From Mogibacterium neglectum (GTDB lineage Bacteria; Bacillota; Clostridia; Peptostreptococcales; Anaerovoracaceae), in the NCBI RefSeq assembly GCF_030644205.1, contig NZ_CP128647.1, forward strand, positions 744,001-808,000: DNA of 64,000 nucleotides, given 5' to 3'. The position numbers were made by a program, and so were the translations under genes. The notes beneath the pieces were generated by a model, which was given only the letters and a program-made list of their open reading frames with translations, had not been told where the DNA came from and did no database searches. This document shows positions 1 to 11,651 of this stretch, one piece after another. Position 1 is the stretch's first letter. Every line of letters begins with the position of its first letter.

Positions 1-1
1 A

Positions 2-3000
2 ATGACTGATGAAATGCTTGAAAGAGTGCCTGAGCTTTATGCACAGGAAGATGTCGCTTTAGCAGATAAAGAGGTTCATGCTGCATATATCATTCCGTTT
101 AGAAGTAATTGGACTTGGTATATGACGGAGTATGATAGAGAAAGTGGAGATGCCTTTGGACTTGTACTTGGGATTGAACCTGAATGGGGATATTTCAGTA
201 TTGAAGAGTTGAAAGAATTAAATGCCCAGAGGCTTATTTTAGAAGATTTTCCAAAGACCTTTAGAGAACTTAAAAATACAGAGCTTGTCAAGCAGATGGA
301 TGAGCAGGAGCTTCAATCGGTATTTAACGGAGAACTTAGTTTTGAAGAAGAAACAGAGCTTGAAGCACCTGAAGAAGTAGAAGAAAGAATAGCTGCAACA
401 CCTGTTCAAGGAACGCTATTTGATTACCTCAAAGAAAGAGAAGAAGTAGAGCTTAATGAAGAAAAGGAAAGCCTTACCGATGAATTTACAGTTAAAGAAG
501 ATGATACAGTCTATTTCAACCATGAAGAATACACTGTAAGGGAGATTGCTAAAAATCAAATCACAGGAAGAAATGATTTATGGCTTGATCCGGTAAGAAG
601 TGGAAATCGTCAAATCCCGATTATAGCCTTTGAAGATAATGGGGACTTATTAAAGCAGATAAGCCTTGAAAGACCGAATTTTATTGTTGGTGATGAAGTT
701 AAATATAAGGATAAAAACTATACCATCACACGCTTTGATGATATGGGAAATAATCTAAAGACAGTAACGGTTAAGGACAATACCGAATATCTTGGCGGTA
801 TGATAACAGGCTCCGATGTAATTCTTTATCGTCTTGAAAGCGACCTTGATAGGCTATTTCAAAATATAACCTATACGAACCCTGAAAAGACTATTGAGGA
901 AGTAGAAATAAAGAAAGCTGATGCTCATAACTTCAAAATCACAGAAGAAACGCTCCCGGAAAAGTTATCTCCAAGTGAGAGACTGAATAGCAACCTTGAA
1001 GCAATCTCTATGTTAAATAGAATTGAAAGAGGTGAGAGAGATTTAGATATTAACGCTCAGGAAGTCCTTTCAAAGTATGTCGGTTGGGGCGGACTTGCTG
1101 ATGTATTCGATGAAGAAAAAGGCGGACAGTGGAAAGAAGCGAGGGTATTCTTAAAAGAAAATCTATCGCAATCTGAATATGAAGCTGCAAGAGAGTCTAC
1201 CCTAACAGCTTTTTACACACCGAAAACAGTGATTGACAGCGTATATAAGACACTTGCAGGTATGGGATTTAAGAGCGGTAATATCTTAGAGCCAAGTATG
1301 GGAGTTGGAAACTTTATCGGTAATCTTCCCGATGAAATGAGTAGGTCAAAGTTTTATGGCGTTGAACTTGACTCAGTAAGCGGTCGTATTGGAAAACTCT
1401 TATATCCTGAAAGTGAAGTGCAAATTAAGGGATTTGAAGAAACTACCTTTTCCAATAACTTTTTTGATGCAGTTATCGGTAATGTTCCCTTTGGAGAATA
1501 TAAGGTAAATGACAGGGATTATAACAAAAATAACTTCCTTATTCACGATTATTTCTTTGCCAAGTCCATTGATAAAGTAAGAAATGGTGGTGTTATCGCC
1601 TTTATTACATCAAGTGGCACAATGGATAAAAAGGATGAAAGCGTCAGACGATACATTGCAGCAAGAGCAGAGTTTTTAGGGGCAATCAGACTTCCAAATG
1701 ATACCTTTAAGGGCGTAGCCGGAACAGAAGTAACCTCAGATATTATATTCCTAAAGAAAAGAGATAGTATCAGAGAAAGAGATGAGGACTGGATTCATCT
1801 TGCTGAAGATGAAAACGGGCTTTTATATAACAAATATTTTGTTGATCATCCTGAACAGGTGCTTGGTTCTATGGAAGAAATATCTGGAAGATTTGGGAAT
1901 ACAATAGCTTGCCTGCCGAAAGAAAATACAGACATAAAGGAACTTCTTACAAAAGCAGGCACAGAAATATCAAAGAACGCAAAGTATGAGGAAATAGAAC
2001 TGCTTGATGATGAAATCAGCACAATGCCTGCAACGGATGATGTTAAGAACTTTTCCTATACCGTTATTGATGATGAAGTGTATTACAGAGAAAACTCTCT
2101 TTTTGTAAAGAAGGAAATAGCGGATAAAAACAAGGAAAAGATTAAGGCTTATCTTGAATTAAATGATGCTCTAAAAGATGTAATCTACAAGCAAAAGGAA
2201 GATTTTTCTGATGATGAAGTAAGCAAAGCTCAGGAGAGGTTAAATGAAGTCTATGACAGTTTTTCTAAAAAGCACGGGTATATCAATAACCTAAGTAATA
2301 CCAGAGCCTTAAAAGAAGATAGTAACTTCCCACTTGTTTCCTCAATAGAAATTCTTGATGAAGAAGAAAACTTTAAGGCAAAGGGCGATATTTTCAGTAA
2401 GAGAACTATTACAAAGGCAAAGACAATCGACCATGTAGATACTTCCCTTGAAGCTCTTGTCTTATCTATGTCTGAAAAAGGTTATGTGGACTTTGACTAT
2501 ATGGGAAGTCTTACAGGAAAAGACAGACCAACTTTGATAGAAGAATTAAGGGGAGAAATCTACTTAAATATTAGAGAAGAACAAAACTTTTACAGACCGT
2601 TATCCTTTAACCCTGAAGATGGGGATTTACCATTTGCCTGTGCAAATGGCAGTAATTCCTATAAATATGGCTATGTAACAAAAGATGAGTACCTATCAGG
2701 AAATATCAGAGATAAGATTGCAATTGTTGACAGTTATCTTTCTAAGCTAAGACAAACGGAAAGAGAGCTACCTCATCTTGGCTATGCGGAAGATGGCAAA
2801 GAAAAAGAGTTGATAAGCTATGAGATGAACCGTTTGGAATACCAAAAGGCAGAGCTTATAAAAGTTCTCCCAAAGGAGCTTGAAGCAAGTGAAATCAATG
2901 TGCGTCTTGGAGCAACTTGGATACCGATTAAGGATATAGAAAAGTTTATCTTTGAAACACTGAAAACTCCGGGCTGGGCAAGATGGGATATTAAGGTTAA

Positions 3001-6000
3001 ATTTTCAAATCTTACAAGTGAATGGAATATTGAGGGAAAAAGCAAAGACAGAGGAAATGACCTTGCAGAGATGACCTACGGTACAAGTAGAGTAAGTGCC
3101 TATAAGCTGATTGAAGATGCTCTAAACTTAAAAGAAACAAAGGTATTTGACCAGATTGTAAATCCTGACGGCTCGAAAACTTCTGTACTAAATAAAAAGG
3201 AAACTCTCCTTGCAGGACAGAAACAAGAGCTTCTAAAGGAAGAATTTAAGAACTGGATATTTAACGATCAGGAAAGAAGAAACAGGCTTGTAAAGCTATA
3301 TAATGAGCGTTTTAACTCTATCAGAAATCGTGAGTATGATGGAAGTAAACTATCTTTTGAGGGAATGAATACTAAAATAGATTTAAGACCTCATCAGAGA
3401 AATGCTATTGCAAGAAGTTTGTATGGAGGAAATACGCTTCTTGCCCATGTGGTTGGTAGCGGAAAGACCTTTGAAATGGTGGCTTCCGCAATGGAAAGTA
3501 AAAGGCTTGGAATGTGCAGTAAATCACTCTTTGTTGTACCGAACCATCTAACAGGTCAAATAGGCAGAGAATTTATGCAGTTATATCCATCGGCAAATAT
3601 TATGGTGGCAGATAAAAAAGACTTTGAGCCGAAGAACAGAAAGAGATTTATCGGAAGAATTGCCACAGGAGAGTACGATGCGGTAGTAATCGGGCATACG
3701 CAGTTTGAAAAAATTCCGATGAGTAAGGAATATCAAGAGAAGCATATTCAGGATCAGATTGATGAAATCATAAATTATGTTGAGGAATATAAGCATGACA
3801 GAAATCAGAACTTTACGGTAAAACAGCTTGAAAAGACAAAGAAAAAGTTGGAAACAAGGCTTGAAAAATTAAATGATGATTTTAAGAAAGACGATGTTAT
3901 TACTTTCGAGGAACTGGGTGTAGATAAGCTATTTGTGGATGAAGCACACAATTACAAAAATCTCTATCTATACACAAAAATGAGGAATGTAGCAGGTATC
4001 GGTCAAAGTGAAGCATTTAAGTCCTCCGATATGTTTATGAAGTGTAGATATATGGATGAAATGACGGGTGGAAAAGGTATTGTATTTGCCACAGGAACGC
4101 CTGTATCAAATTCCATGACAGAGCTTTATACCATGCAGCGTTATCTTCAGTATGAAAGCCTAAAGAAAAATAATTTGGAGCATTTTGATAGCTGGGCATC
4201 TACCTTTGGTGAAACGCAGTCAGCTTTTGAATTATCTCCGGAGGGAACAGGGTACAGAGTTAAGACAAGATTTTCAAAGTTTTACAACCTACCTGAGCTT
4301 ATGTTTATGTTTAAGGAAGTTGCAGATATTCAAACAGCGGATATGCTTAATCTTCCAACACCTGAGGCGCATTATGAAGTTATTAAGACTTTGCCAAGTG
4401 AGGAACAAAAGGAAATCCTAAAGAGCCTATCCGAAAGAGCTGATGATGTTAGAAATAGAGTGGTAGAACCTGATGAAGATAATATGCTGAAGATTACCAA
4501 TGACGGTAAAAAACTTGCCTTAGATCAGCGTTTAATCAATCCTTTGCTACCCGATAATCCTGACAGTAAGGTCAATGTATGCGTGAAAAATGTGTTTGCC
4601 ATTTGGGATAAGACAAAAGAAGATAGGTTAACACAGCTTCTATTTTCCGATATGTCTACACCAAAAGGCGATGGGGAGTTTAATATCTATGATGATATTA
4701 GAGAAAAACTTTTAGCAATGGGTATACCGAAAGAAGAAATCGCCTTTATCCATGAAGCCAATACTGATAAGCAAAAAGATGAACTCTTTGCAAAGGTAAG
4801 AAAAGGAGATGTGAGGATTTTGCTTGGTTCTACTCAGAAGATGGGAGCCGGAACGAATGTGCAAAACAAGCTGATTGCACTTCATGACCTCGATGTCCCT
4901 TGGCGTCCTGCCGACTTGGAGCAGCGTGCGGGTAGAATTGTCCGTCAGGGAAATGAAAATAAAGAAGTTAATATCTATCGTTACATTACCGAGAACACCT
5001 TTGATGCCTACCTTTGGCAGACCATAGAAAACAAGCAGAAATTCATTTCACAGATTATGACAAGTAAAACACCTGTCAGAGTGGCAGAAGATGTAGATGA
5101 AAGCAGTTTAAACTATGCGGAGATTAAAACCCTTGCCACAGGTGATCCTAAGATTAAAGAAAAGATGGATTTGGATAATGAAGTTACAAAACTTAAAATG
5201 CTGGAAGCAAACTATAAGTCCAATCGTTACAGATTAGAAGATAAGGTTGCTAAAAACTATCCGGAAGAAATCGCAAGAACCGAAAAACTAATTGAAGCTG
5301 TTAAGAAAGATATAGTAAGTGTAGAGCCTAAAGCGGAAGGTGAGGAAAAGTTTACTTCCATTACCATTGCGGGAGAAAAGATTACCGATAAGAAATTAGC
5401 CGGAGAAAAGCTGCTTGAAGCTATTTCTAAAGTAAAAATCAATGAAAGCAAGGTTATAGGTAAGTATAGAAACATGGATTTAGAGGTAAGTTACAACTTC
5501 TTTACCAATGAGCATAACTTTAGCTTAAATGGTGCTGCAAAGCATTCAGGAGAGCTTGGCACAAGTGCAGACGGTAATATCATAAGACTGGATAATGCCA
5601 TTGAGAAAATGCCTGAGAAATTAAATAGGCTTGAAGAAAAACTTATCAGCACAAAGGAACAACTGGAAAATGCCAAAGAAGAATTAAAAAAGCCTTTTGA
5701 AAAAGTCGATGAGCTGAAAAGTAAGGTATTAAGACTTGCAGAACTGAATAAGCTCCTTGATATGGGAGAAGTGGAAGAAAAGAGAAATGATAATCCGCTT
5801 ATAGAAGATGTAAAAAGAGCAATCATTGACTTCTGCAACAGAGAGTATGAGGAAAACCATAGTTATGATGAGTTTGACGCTCTATATCCTGATTTAAAGC
5901 ACATAGGAATTGCTTATACTGATACACCGGATGAAAGACATGGCATACAGTTTGAGTTAGACCTTGAGAATTATACAGCAACTCAATATGTAAATGATGT

Positions 6001-6406
6001 TGTAGTAAGTCATTATGATTATGTAAAGGAAAATGGAAGTGTTGAAAAGGCTCTTGATGTCATAAAATTTGAAATGGAAAATGGAGAGTTTAATACCTTT
6101 GTTTCGGTAGATGAAGAAGAATTAAAGCAAGCAATGGGACTTGAAATTGATGATGAAGGTAACTTCTATGATCCACTTTCTAAAGACCTTGATAATGATG
6201 GAATTGCTGACAGATATGACAATGACTTTAAGGACAGCGATTATTTTGAGTCAACCTATGATGTTGAAGATAATTTGCATACCAAAGAGGAAGCCACACA
6301 GAAAACGGGTGATAAACCATCTATCTTAGGACAGATAAGAGCCTATCAGGAAGAAAGTAAAACAGAAGAAAAACAAACTGCAAAAGAACAGGAATATGTA
6401 CGATAA
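2..6406 (+). CDS. Giant DNA methylase/SNF2-type helicase of a conjugative element, probably 5'-partial
   Basis: At least 2134 aa. Domains seen in order: a DUF2958-like region (about residues 5-80); an N6-adenine methylase core with the SAM motif [13 protein letters not shown] (about 428) and the catalytic-loop variant IGNVPFGE (about 492, in place of NPPY/F); an SF2 helicase with motif I VVGSGKT (about 1150), DEAH (about 1313), GTPVSNS (about 1365) and motif [12 protein letters not shown] (about 1640); then coiled-coil segments. Proteins of this build are a hallmark of Tn1549-like Firmicutes conjugative transposons and are thought to protect or process transferred DNA. The first ATG lies at the window edge and family members usually extend further N-terminally, so the true start may be outside. 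The last residues carry [10 protein letters not shown], echoed in the next gene. It is followed 40 bp later by that gene, likely the same operon. Confidence 0.85.
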   Translation: MTDEMLERVPELYAQEDVALADKEVHAAYIIPFRSNWTWYMTEYDRESGDAFGLVLGIEPEWGYFSIEELKELNAQRLILEDFPKTFRELKNTELVKQMDEQELQSVFNGELSFEEETELEAPEEVEERIAATPVQGTLFDYLKEREEVELNEEKESLTDEFTVKEDDTVYFNHEEYTVREIAKNQITGRNDLWLDPVRSGNRQIPIIAFEDNGDLLKQISLERPNFIVGDEVKYKDKNYTITRFDDMGNNLKTVTVKDNTEYLGGMITGSDVILYRLESDLDRLFQNITYTNPEKTIEEVEIKKADAHNFKITEETLPEKLSPSERLNSNLEAISMLNRIERGERDLDINAQEVLSKYVGWGGLADVFDEEKGGQWKEARVFLKENLSQSEYEAARESTLTAFYTPKTVIDSVYKTLAGMGFKSGNILEPSMGVGNFIGNLPDEMSRSKFYGVELDSVSGRIGKLLYPESEVQIKGFEETTFSNNFFDAVIGNVPFGEYKVNDRDYNKNNFLIHDYFFAKSIDKVRNGGVIAFITSSGTMDKKDESVRRYIAARAEFLGAIRLPNDTFKGVAGTEVTSDIIFLKKRDSIRERDEDWIHLAEDENGLLYNKYFVDHPEQVLGSMEEISGRFGNTIACLPKENTDIKELLTKAGTEISKNAKYEEIELLDDEISTMPATDDVKNFSYTVIDDEVYYRENSLFVKKEIADKNKEKIKAYLELNDALKDVIYKQKEDFSDDEVSKAQERLNEVYDSFSKKHGYINNLSNTRALKEDSNFPLVSSIEILDEEENFKAKGDIFSKRTITKAKTIDHVDTSLEALVLSMSEKGYVDFDYMGSLTGKDRPTLIEELRGEIYLNIREEQNFYRPLSFNPEDGDLPFACANGSNSYKYGYVTKDEYLSGNIRDKIAIVDSYLSKLRQTERELPHLGYAEDGKEKELISYEMNRLEYQKAELIKVLPKELEASEINVRLGATWIPIKDIEKFIFETLKTPGWARWDIKVKFSNLTSEWNIEGKSKDRGNDLAEMTYGTSRVSAYKLIEDALNLKETKVFDQIVNPDGSKTSVLNKKETLLAGQKQELLKEEFKNWIFNDQERRNRLVKLYNERFNSIRNREYDGSKLSFEGMNTKIDLRPHQRNAIARSLYGGNTLLAHVVGSGKTFEMVASAMESKRLGMCSKSLFVVPNHLTGQIGREFMQLYPSANIMVADKKDFEPKNRKRFIGRIATGEYDAVVIGHTQFEKIPMSKEYQEKHIQDQIDEIINYVEEYKHDRNQNFTVKQLEKTKKKLETRLEKLNDDFKKDDVITFEELGVDKLFVDEAHNYKNLYLYTKMRNVAGIGQSEAFKSSDMFMKCRYMDEMTGGKGIVFATGTPVSNSMTELYTMQRYLQYESLKKNNLEHFDSWASTFGETQSAFELSPEGTGYRVKTRFSKFYNLPELMFMFKEVADIQTADMLNLPTPEAHYEVIKTLPSEEQKEILKSLSERADDVRNRVVEPDEDNMLKITNDGKKLALDQRLINPLLPDNPDSKVNVCVKNVFAIWDKTKEDRLTQLLFSDMSTPKGDGEFNIYDDIREKLLAMGIPKEEIAFIHEANTDKQKDELFAKVRKGDVRILLGSTQKMGAGTNVQNKLIALHDLDVPWRPADLEQRAGRIVRQGNENKEVNIYRYITENTFDAYLWQTIENKQKFISQIMTSKTPVRVAEDVDESSLNYAEIKTLATGDPKIKEKMDLDNEVTKLKMLEANYKSNRYRLEDKVAKNYPEEIARTEKLIEAVKKDIVSVEPKAEGEEKFTSITIAGEKITDKKLAGEKLLEAISKVKINESKVIGKYRNMDLEVSYNFFTNEHNFSLNGAAKHSGELGTSADGNIIRLDNAIEKMPEKLNRLEEKLISTKEQLENAKEELKKPFEKVDELKSKVLRLAELNKLLDMGEVEEKRNDNPLIEDVKRAIIDFCNREYEENHSYDEFDALYPDLKHIGIAYTDTPDERHGIQFELDLENYTATQYVNDVVVSHYDYVKENGSVEKALDVIKFEMENGEFNTFVSVDEEELKQAMGLEIDDEGNFYDPLSKDLDNDGIADRYDNDFKDSDYFESTYDVEDNLHTKEEATQKTGDKPSILGQIRAYQEESKTEEKQTAKEQEYVR

Positions 6407-6446
6407 GTGAGGGAAACCTCCCTTTTACCATGAAAGGAGATAAAAC

Positions 6447-7106
6447 ATGGATTACAAAACAATGAGAAATCAGATAGAAGATATGGTAAGTGATAATCAC
6501 AAGGACTTTGTTAAGGCGGTTATCAGCATGGAAAAAGGTATCAACGATGAAAGTGCTTTGGATAAGCTCTATGAGGCTTATATGGACAATGACACCGTTA
6601 ATTTACTGCATGAGGAATTTGATTACATGATTGAAGATTTAAGAGAACAGGGGCAGATTAAAGATCTTCCTTATGTTCAAGAGGAGAAAGATAATCTTGT
6701 CAATATCGTTGGAAATATTGTAGGAAAGATCGATGTAGTTGAAAGAGAAAATAAGAACGGCGAAGCCTTTCAAGTAGTAAACTTCTCTGTGGCATCTAAA
6801 GATGATGAGGGCAATAAGGTATATCATAATTGCTCCGCATACGGAGAAAAGGGTGATATTCCAAAAGACTTTAAGCAGGGAGATTTTGTAAAACTCTTTG
6901 GACAGATCAGAACTTCCGTTGACGATAACGGCAAGGAACATACTAACATCAGGATACTTTCTTCAAAGCTCTTAAAGGCAAAAGAACAGATGAAAGGTCG
7001 AGATGAAAAGAAAGAGTCTGTGCTTGGAGCTATCAAAAAATATCAGGCTGAAGATAAGGAAAAGCCTAAAGAAAAGAAAGAAACATCAAAAGAAGCTGAG
7101 AGATAA
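6447..7106 (+). CDS. OB-fold single-stranded DNA-binding-like protein of ICE-1
   Basis: 219 aa. Residues 1-80 are acidic and helical. Residues about 83-170 look like an OB fold (alternating strands such as VGNIVGKIDVVERE, FQVVNFSVASKD and FVKLFGQIRTS), as in SSB-like proteins carried by conjugative elements. The C-terminus is a charged tail containing SVLGAIKKYQ at 191-200, close to [10 protein letters not shown] at the end of the preceding giant protein. A probable role is coating ssDNA during transfer or replication of ICE-1. The start is supported by GAAAGGAG seven bases upstream. It is the last gene before a convergent terminator. The function is inferred from fold-like pattern and context only. 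Confidence 0.65.
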   Translation: MDYKTMRNQIEDMVSDNHKDFVKAVISMEKGINDESALDKLYEAYMDNDTVNLLHEEFDYMIEDLREQGQIKDLPYVQEEKDNLVNIVGNIVGKIDVVERENKNGEAFQVVNFSVASKDDEGNKVYHNCSAYGEKGDIPKDFKQGDFVKLFGQIRTSVDDNGKEHTNIRILSSKLLKAKEQMKGRDEKKESVLGAIKKYQAEDKEKPKEKKETSKEAER

Positions 7107-7113
7107 ACTTATG

Positions 7114-7150
7114 GTCGGTGTGGTCTTGGGACTGCACCGACTCTTTTTTT
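7114..7150 (+). terminator. Rho-independent terminator after the OB-fold gene
   Basis: The stem GTCGGTG/CACCGAC (7114-7120 with 7135-7141) is followed by TCTTTTTTT. It ends the rightward operon just before the convergent relaxase gene. Confidence 0.85.
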
Positions 7151-7174
7151 ATTTGCGAAAAAAGGAGATAAAGA

Positions 7175-8506
7175 TTATCTCTCCATCTCCTTACCCATAT
7201 AAATTCCGTAATTTTTTCGTATCTTATAAAGCTCGTCCATAGTGGATTTTGAGGAAGAATACTCTTGCATAAGGCTATTCTTTTTTTCTTGTAATTTATC
7301 AAGCTCAGCTAAAATATCCTTTGAATTTGGGAGCTTGGAATAAGATTTTTTAAGCTCTGAGAGAGCATTTTCATATAGGGTAATCTGAGCTTTGTACTCT
7401 TCAAAAAATGCCTTGTCAGACGGATTAGCAGTATATTCCTTGTAGCACGCTCTGTATTTTTTAACGGTATGAACTTGCTCCATAGTGGTGGAAAGCTTCT
7501 GCATTTCCTTATCAATAGCCTTGATTTTCTCTTGTATATTTTGCCTTTCATCGGCTGCTTTTTGAATATACTCGTCAAGCTGTTTAACGGATTTAATGCC
7601 ATGTTCTCTGATATAAATAACAGACTCAGCCATTGTATGAAGGTTATGTTTGGTTGCCCAATATTCGTAGCCTTTGCTTTCCTTTACCTTTGCATTGGTG
7701 TTCATGTCAATAACATTGCCGATGCGTTTTTTGACGTCGGGAGTCTTGATAAACTCTCTTTCTGCAATTCGTTCTTTTAATCTTTCCTCGGTATAATCTT
7801 CTCCGATTGTTTTAGTCCTTGTAAATCTCGCCTTATCTTTTGGCTTAAAAGCAATGTGCTTACCGTATTTGATTTCATAGCCAAGATCAGCCATCTTCTT
7901 TAAAAATTCGTCCCAGTCCTTTGACTGTTTTATTATTCTATCAATGTCAAATTGAAGTTTACTTTTCCAAGAAGTGCCATGCTTTGCCTGTTCGTTTTCA
8001 TACCAAGATTTACCGTTAATCTTATATTTTTTCTCATAGCTTTCGTAAAACTCGTCAATGACATATAGGCTATTTTCTTTGCAGAGTTTATCACTCTGAT
8101 AACGGATTTGGTGGTAGCTTTTCTTGTTAGACTGGTAGCACCTACCTGTTACCATATTTACATTATTGAAGATGATGTGATTGTGGATATGCCCCTTATC
8201 TACGTGAGTAGATAAGACAAATTCGTACTCATCTTTGAGTATCTTTTTACACAGCTCCATACCAATCTGGTGAGCCAATTCAGGGCTTGTTTCTCCGGGT
8301 AAAAAGGATTGAATGAGGTGTCTGGCAAGAACAGTTCCGTTTGTTTCTGAATCATTTCGTGTCCTTAAAAACTGGGTATGAGCAGTTTCTTGATGACATT
8401 TATGAGTGCTTACCAAGATTTGCTCATCTGTTTTTTCTTCATTAACAATATATGAAATGGCAAGATTAAGAGTTGATTTTATAGGATGTATTTTTGTGAT
8501 AGCCAT
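7175..8506 (-). CDS. MobP-type relaxase (Relaxase/VirD2 family) of ICE-1
   Basis: 443 aa. The N-terminal relaxase domain has a candidate nicking tyrosine, Y19 (LAISYI), and the metal-binding motif III HVDKGHIHNH at residues 101-110, the classic HxxxxHxHxH arrangement of PF03432 relaxases. The C-terminal half is coiled-coil rich. It should nick oriT and pilot the transferred strand. The ATG is preceded by CAGGAGGTGAT lying in the end of the upstream mobC-like gene, so the two are a tight operon read leftward. The gene is transcribed against the rest of the element and converges with the OB-fold gene. It is full length and shows no damage. Confidence 0.9.
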   Translation of the reverse strand: MAITKIHPIKSTLNLAISYIVNEEKTDEQILVSTHKCHQETAHTQFLRTRNDSETNGTVLARHLIQSFLPGETSPELAHQIGMELCKKILKDEYEFVLSTHVDKGHIHNHIIFNNVNMVTGRCYQSNKKSYHQIRYQSDKLCKENSLYVIDEFYESYEKKYKINGKSWYENEQAKHGTSWKSKLQFDIDRIIKQSKDWDEFLKKMADLGYEIKYGKHIAFKPKDKARFTRTKTIGEDYTEERLKERIAEREFIKTPDVKKRIGNVIDMNTNAKVKESKGYEYWATKHNLHTMAESVIYIREHGIKSVKQLDEYIQKAADERQNIQEKIKAIDKEMQKLSTTMEQVHTVKKYRACYKEYTANPSDKAFFEEYKAQITLYENALSELKKSYSKLPNSKDILAELDKLQEKKNSLMQEYSSSKSTMDELYKIRKNYGIYMGKEMER

Positions 8507-8511
8507 AAGAT

Positions 8512-8862
8512 TTAATCACCTCCTGAAGTTCTGTTAAGAAGCAGAGAATGTATTTGCCACAACTCCTTTGAGAAATATTCTATCTGCTTTTTCATATCAT
8601 TTATATCGTCCTTATAGATTATGCCGGTAGAATTTACACGCTTTGCAATTTGATTGATGTTGTTTGTAGCATTGGAAAGTAAACCCTGTAAATCTCTAAA
8701 TGGCTCTAAATCCACTTGATATATTTCCTTTTCTAAAACGCACTTGCGTATGAAGTGGCTCATATTTTTACACTTCGCAAGTTTTCTTTTCTCCTCAAAA
8801 AGAGCCTTTTCTTCTTCTGTCAATTTAATTTCAAGTCGTTCATTTCGTATTCTATTTGCCAT
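8512..8862 (-). CDS. mobC: MobC-like relaxosome accessory protein
   Basis: 116 aa, basic N-terminus (MANRIRNERLEIKLTEEEK) with the ribbon-helix-helix style start of mobilisation accessory proteins, then NMSHFIRKCVLEKEI and the MobC signature-like stretch SNATNNINQIAKRVNSTG. MobC/BacterialMob proteins bind oriT and help the relaxase open it. It lies five bases upstream of the relaxase and directly downstream of the inverted-repeat cluster at 8896-8991, the expected oriT position. AGGAGG is present upstream of the start. Confidence 0.85.
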   Translation of the reverse strand: MANRIRNERLEIKLTEEEKALFEEKRKLAKCKNMSHFIRKCVLEKEIYQVDLEPFRDLQGLLSNATNNINQIAKRVNSTGIIYKDDINDMKKQIEYFSKELWQIHSLLLNRTSGGD

Positions 8863-8895
8863 AGGTAAATCCTCCTTTGAATGTGTTTCGGGGTC

Positions 8896-8991
8896 TTAGG
8901 GTACACCCTAACAAGTTAAAAATTGATAAAAAAAGAAGCAGATCCCAAAGGGCTGCTTCATCAATTTTTTCGTAAGTGTCCGTACACTTAC
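8896..8991. other. Candidate oriT/control region of ICE-1: three inverted repeats
   Basis: Between mobC and the divergent tetR there are three perfect inverted repeats: TTAGGGT-AC-ACCCTAA (8896-8911), GAAGCAG...CTGCTTC (8935-8941 with 8953-8959, flanked by pairing AATTGAT/ATCAATT and ending in T runs, so it can also act as a terminator or attenuator) and GTAAGTGT-CCGT-ACACTTAC (8972-8991). Inverted repeats just upstream of a mobC-relaxase pair are where oriT normally sits. The nick site cannot be named from the sequence. Confidence 0.55.
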
Positions 8992-9117
8992 TGTGCTTGC
9001 TACATAAGAATGAATTAGATAACAAGCATTAAGCAAGTTTTGAATTTATTATTAAATTATACCATAAGAACGCCATAATTTCCACATGTAACGATAATTT
9101 ATAGGAGTGGTGATATA

Positions 9118-9164
9118 TTGACTAAAAACTGAAAAAGTGATAATATAATTATTAAAGATAATTA
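9118..9164 (+). promoter_or_regulatory. Promoter and probable TetR operator
   Basis: TTGACT (9118-9123), 17 bp, TAATAT (9141-9146). A perfect inverted repeat TAATTAT-TAAAG-ATAATTA (9146-9164) overlaps the end of the -10 box. This is the usual place for a TetR autoregulatory operator, so repression of the tetR/ABC/ECF operon by its own regulator is likely (inference). Confidence 0.6.
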
Positions 9165-9200
9165 GATTATCAAAAATAAAAAATGAGAGGGGAAAGTTAG

Positions 9201-9842
9201 ATGTCTTATTGCTCTGATATAACAAAAAATAGAATTTTAGAATGTGCTAAAGGGGAATTTTTAAGCAAAGGATTCGAAAATGCACAGGTAGCTGAAATTG
9301 CTAAATTAGCAAAAGTAACTACAGGAGCTATTTATCGTCATTTCAAAAATAAGGAAGCATTATTTTTTGCTCTAATTGAAGAGGAATATAATTACACATT
9401 AGATGTTGTTTCTGATGTTGAAAAAAGGAGCGAACAAAAAACTATTAGGATAGACTCTGATTTAGTCGATGATGAAGCAATTATAGAAAATTTATTCTTG
9501 GAAACAATGCTATTTGTTGATTATATGTATGCACATTTTGATAACTTTAAGCTGATTTTTGCGTGTAGCAAAGGGTCGCAAGTAGAAAACTTTATTGAGG
9601 ATATTACTGAAAGATATACAGCTAAAAATATGAAGCTTATTCTTTTCAACGCTAAACAAGAGCAAATTATCACAGAGATTAAAGAGTTTGAAGTTCATGT
9701 CATTACAAAAGGCTATATTACATCTCTATGCGAGTGTATTCTTCATGATATACCGCATGATAATGTTGGCGAATATATTAGAAGCATTGTTGTTTTTCAA
9801 TATTATGGTTGGCAAGGCTTAATGAAGAAAAACAACAAATAA
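9201..9842 (+). CDS. TetR-family transcriptional regulator of the transporter cargo
   Basis: 213 aa. An N-terminal helix-turn-helix (about residues 7-55) with the typical pattern AKGEFLSKGFENAQVAEIA followed by GAIYRHFKNKEALF identifies the TetR family. The C-terminal ligand domain is not assignable. RBS GAGGGGAAAG precedes the ATG. It is the first gene of a rightward cluster with two ABC half-transporters and an ECF importer, and it has its own promoter with an adjacent palindrome. Probable local repressor released by a transported ligand or a related signal. Confidence 0.9.
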   Translation: MSYCSDITKNRILECAKGEFLSKGFENAQVAEIAKLAKVTTGAIYRHFKNKEALFFALIEEEYNYTLDVVSDVEKRSEQKTIRIDSDLVDDEAIIENLFLETMLFVDYMYAHFDNFKLIFACSKGSQVENFIEDITERYTAKNMKLILFNAKQEQIITEIKEFEVHVITKGYITSLCECILHDIPHDNVGEYIRSIVVFQYYGWQGLMKKNNK

Positions 9843-9899
9843 ATTTTTTCAAAGGGTTAGCAATAACTAATTGATCATCTGTTTGTAGGGGGTGTTTTC

Positions 9900-11651
9900 T
9901 TGAAAAGTAACAATAAAAATGTCATTTCAGAGTTGCTTAAATACGCTGATGGCGAGAAAAAACAATTATACAAATCAATTTTGTTAGCGACCATAGGGGA
10001 ACTGTTTGGAATGATTCCTTTTTTAGCAATAGCAAAATTGATAGAAAAAATATATCAATCTGAAGTGTCATTTAGAACTATATTGTGTTTAACACTTATA
10101 GCTTTGTGTGGACAAGTTTTAAAAGGTATTTTTACTTTATATTCAACAATAATCTCACACAAAGCAACATTTCATATTTTAAAAAATATAAGAAGTTTAG
10201 TAGCTGAAAAAATGCTAAGAGTACCTATGGGTGTAATGATAGATACTCCTATAGGTAAATTTAAAAATTTAATTGTAGATACAGTGTCTAAGCTGGAAGA
10301 TTCAATGGCTCATTTTATGCCGGAGATAACATCAAGTATAGTATCTCCTGTTTTATTTTTGGTTTTGATTTTTGCTTTGGACTATAGGATGGGATTGGCT
10401 TCGTTGCTTACAATTCCTTTAGGAATGCTTGGATATATAGGCATGATGAAGGATTATGAGTTTAGAAGCAAAACATATACTACAGCTCAAAATAATATGA
10501 ATAGTACATTGGTTGAATATGTTAATGGCATTGAGGTCATAAAAGCTTTTAATCATAGTACATCTTCATATGAAAAATTTACGAGTGCAATTCAATTTTT
10601 CCATGATAGTACCCTTGCTTGGTGGAAACAAAGCTGGTTATGGTCAGCATTTGTTCAAGCAGTTATGCCGTCAACACTTTTGGGGACTTTGCCAGTTGGT
10701 GCATATCTATATATGAATTCTCAAATATCTCTATCAAATTTCATTGTGTGTATTATCTTACCTATCGGCTTTATTGCACATTTAATGAAAATCGGAAAGT
10801 ATTCGGAGCAATTCAGTATGGTTAAGGCGAGTTTAGATGTAATAGATGAATTTTTATCGACAGAGGAACTTAAAAGACCAAAAGAGAGAGCAGTTCTTGA
10901 TAATACTCTGTATCGTTTTGTAAATGTTTCATTTGCATATGATAAGGAACTTGTGCTAAAAAATATCAACTTTGAATTAAAACCAAACACAGTAACTGCA
11001 TTGGTAGGAAGTTCCGGTTCTGGAAAATCTACAATAGCAAAACTTATGGCTGGTTTTTGGGATCCGTCCAAAGGAAGTATCTGTTATGGTGGGAAAAAAA
11101 TAACTGAAATTCCATTTGAACAGCTAACAAATGAGATAAGCTATGTTGCTCAAGATAATTTTTTATTTAATACAAGCATTAAAGAAAATATAAAAATGGG
11201 AAACCCAACTGCAAGTGATGAGGAGGTTATTGAGGTGGCTAAAGCTGCATCTTGCCATGACTTTATTATGGAACTTGAAGATGGATATAACACAAAGGTC
11301 GGTGATGCAGGAGGTTCTTTGTCCGGTGGAGAAAGGCAAAGAATTACGATTGCAAGAGCAATGTTAAAACAATCTAAGGTAATAATTTTAGATGAAGCAA
11401 CTGCATTTGCAGATCCAGAAAATGAATATCTCATTCAAAGTGCAATCAACAATCTTATTAAAGGAAAGACTCTTATAGTGGTTGCTCACAGGCTTTCTAC
11501 TATTACAAATGCTGATAAAATCCTTGTTATGAAAGATGGGGAAATTGTAGAGAATGGAACTCATGAAAACCTTGTAAAAAAAGATGGAGTATATGCTTCC
11601 CTGTGGAAAAATTATGTGGGCGGACAAGATAATGAAAAGGAGGCGATGTAA
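9900..11651 (+). CDS. ABC half-transporter (permease-ATPase), first of a pair
   Basis: 583 aa, TTG start behind AGGGGGTG. The N-terminal six-helix permease (about 20-310) is followed by an ATPase with Walker A GSSGSGKST (about 372), signature LSGGERQR (about 474) and Walker B VIILDEAT (about 494). The type IV exporter-like fold with a partner half-transporter (next gene, adjacent without a gap) indicates a heterodimer. Linkage to an ECF importer resembles the YbtP/YbtQ-plus-ECF arrangement of siderophore uptake loci (known pattern), so import rather than export is possible. The substrate is unknown. Confidence 0.85.
   Translation: MKSNNKNVISELLKYADGEKKQLYKSILLATIGELFGMIPFLAIAKLIEKIYQSEVSFRTILCLTLIALCGQVLKGIFTLYSTIISHKATFHILKNIRSLVAEKMLRVPMGVMIDTPIGKFKNLIVDTVSKLEDSMAHFMPEITSSIVSPVLFLVLIFALDYRMGLASLLTIPLGMLGYIGMMKDYEFRSKTYTTAQNNMNSTLVEYVNGIEVIKAFNHSTSSYEKFTSAIQFFHDSTLAWWKQSWLWSAFVQAVMPSTLLGTLPVGAYLYMNSQISLSNFIVCIILPIGFIAHLMKIGKYSEQFSMVKASLDVIDEFLSTEELKRPKERAVLDNTLYRFVNVSFAYDKELVLKNINFELKPNTVTALVGSSGSGKSTIAKLMAGFWDPSKGSICYGGKKITEIPFEQLTNEISYVAQDNFLFNTSIKENIKMGNPTASDEEVIEVAKAASCHDFIMELEDGYNTKVGDAGGSLSGGERQRITIARAMLKQSKVIILDEATAFADPENEYLIQSAINNLIKGKTLIVVAHRLSTITNADKILVMKDGEIVENGTHENLVKKDGVYASLWKNYVGGQDNEKEAM

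Noticed and set aside
8896-9000. CRISPR or repeat array near the oriT-like region
   Set aside because: The three inverted repeats differ in sequence and no direct repeat with regular spacers exists here or anywhere else in the window.
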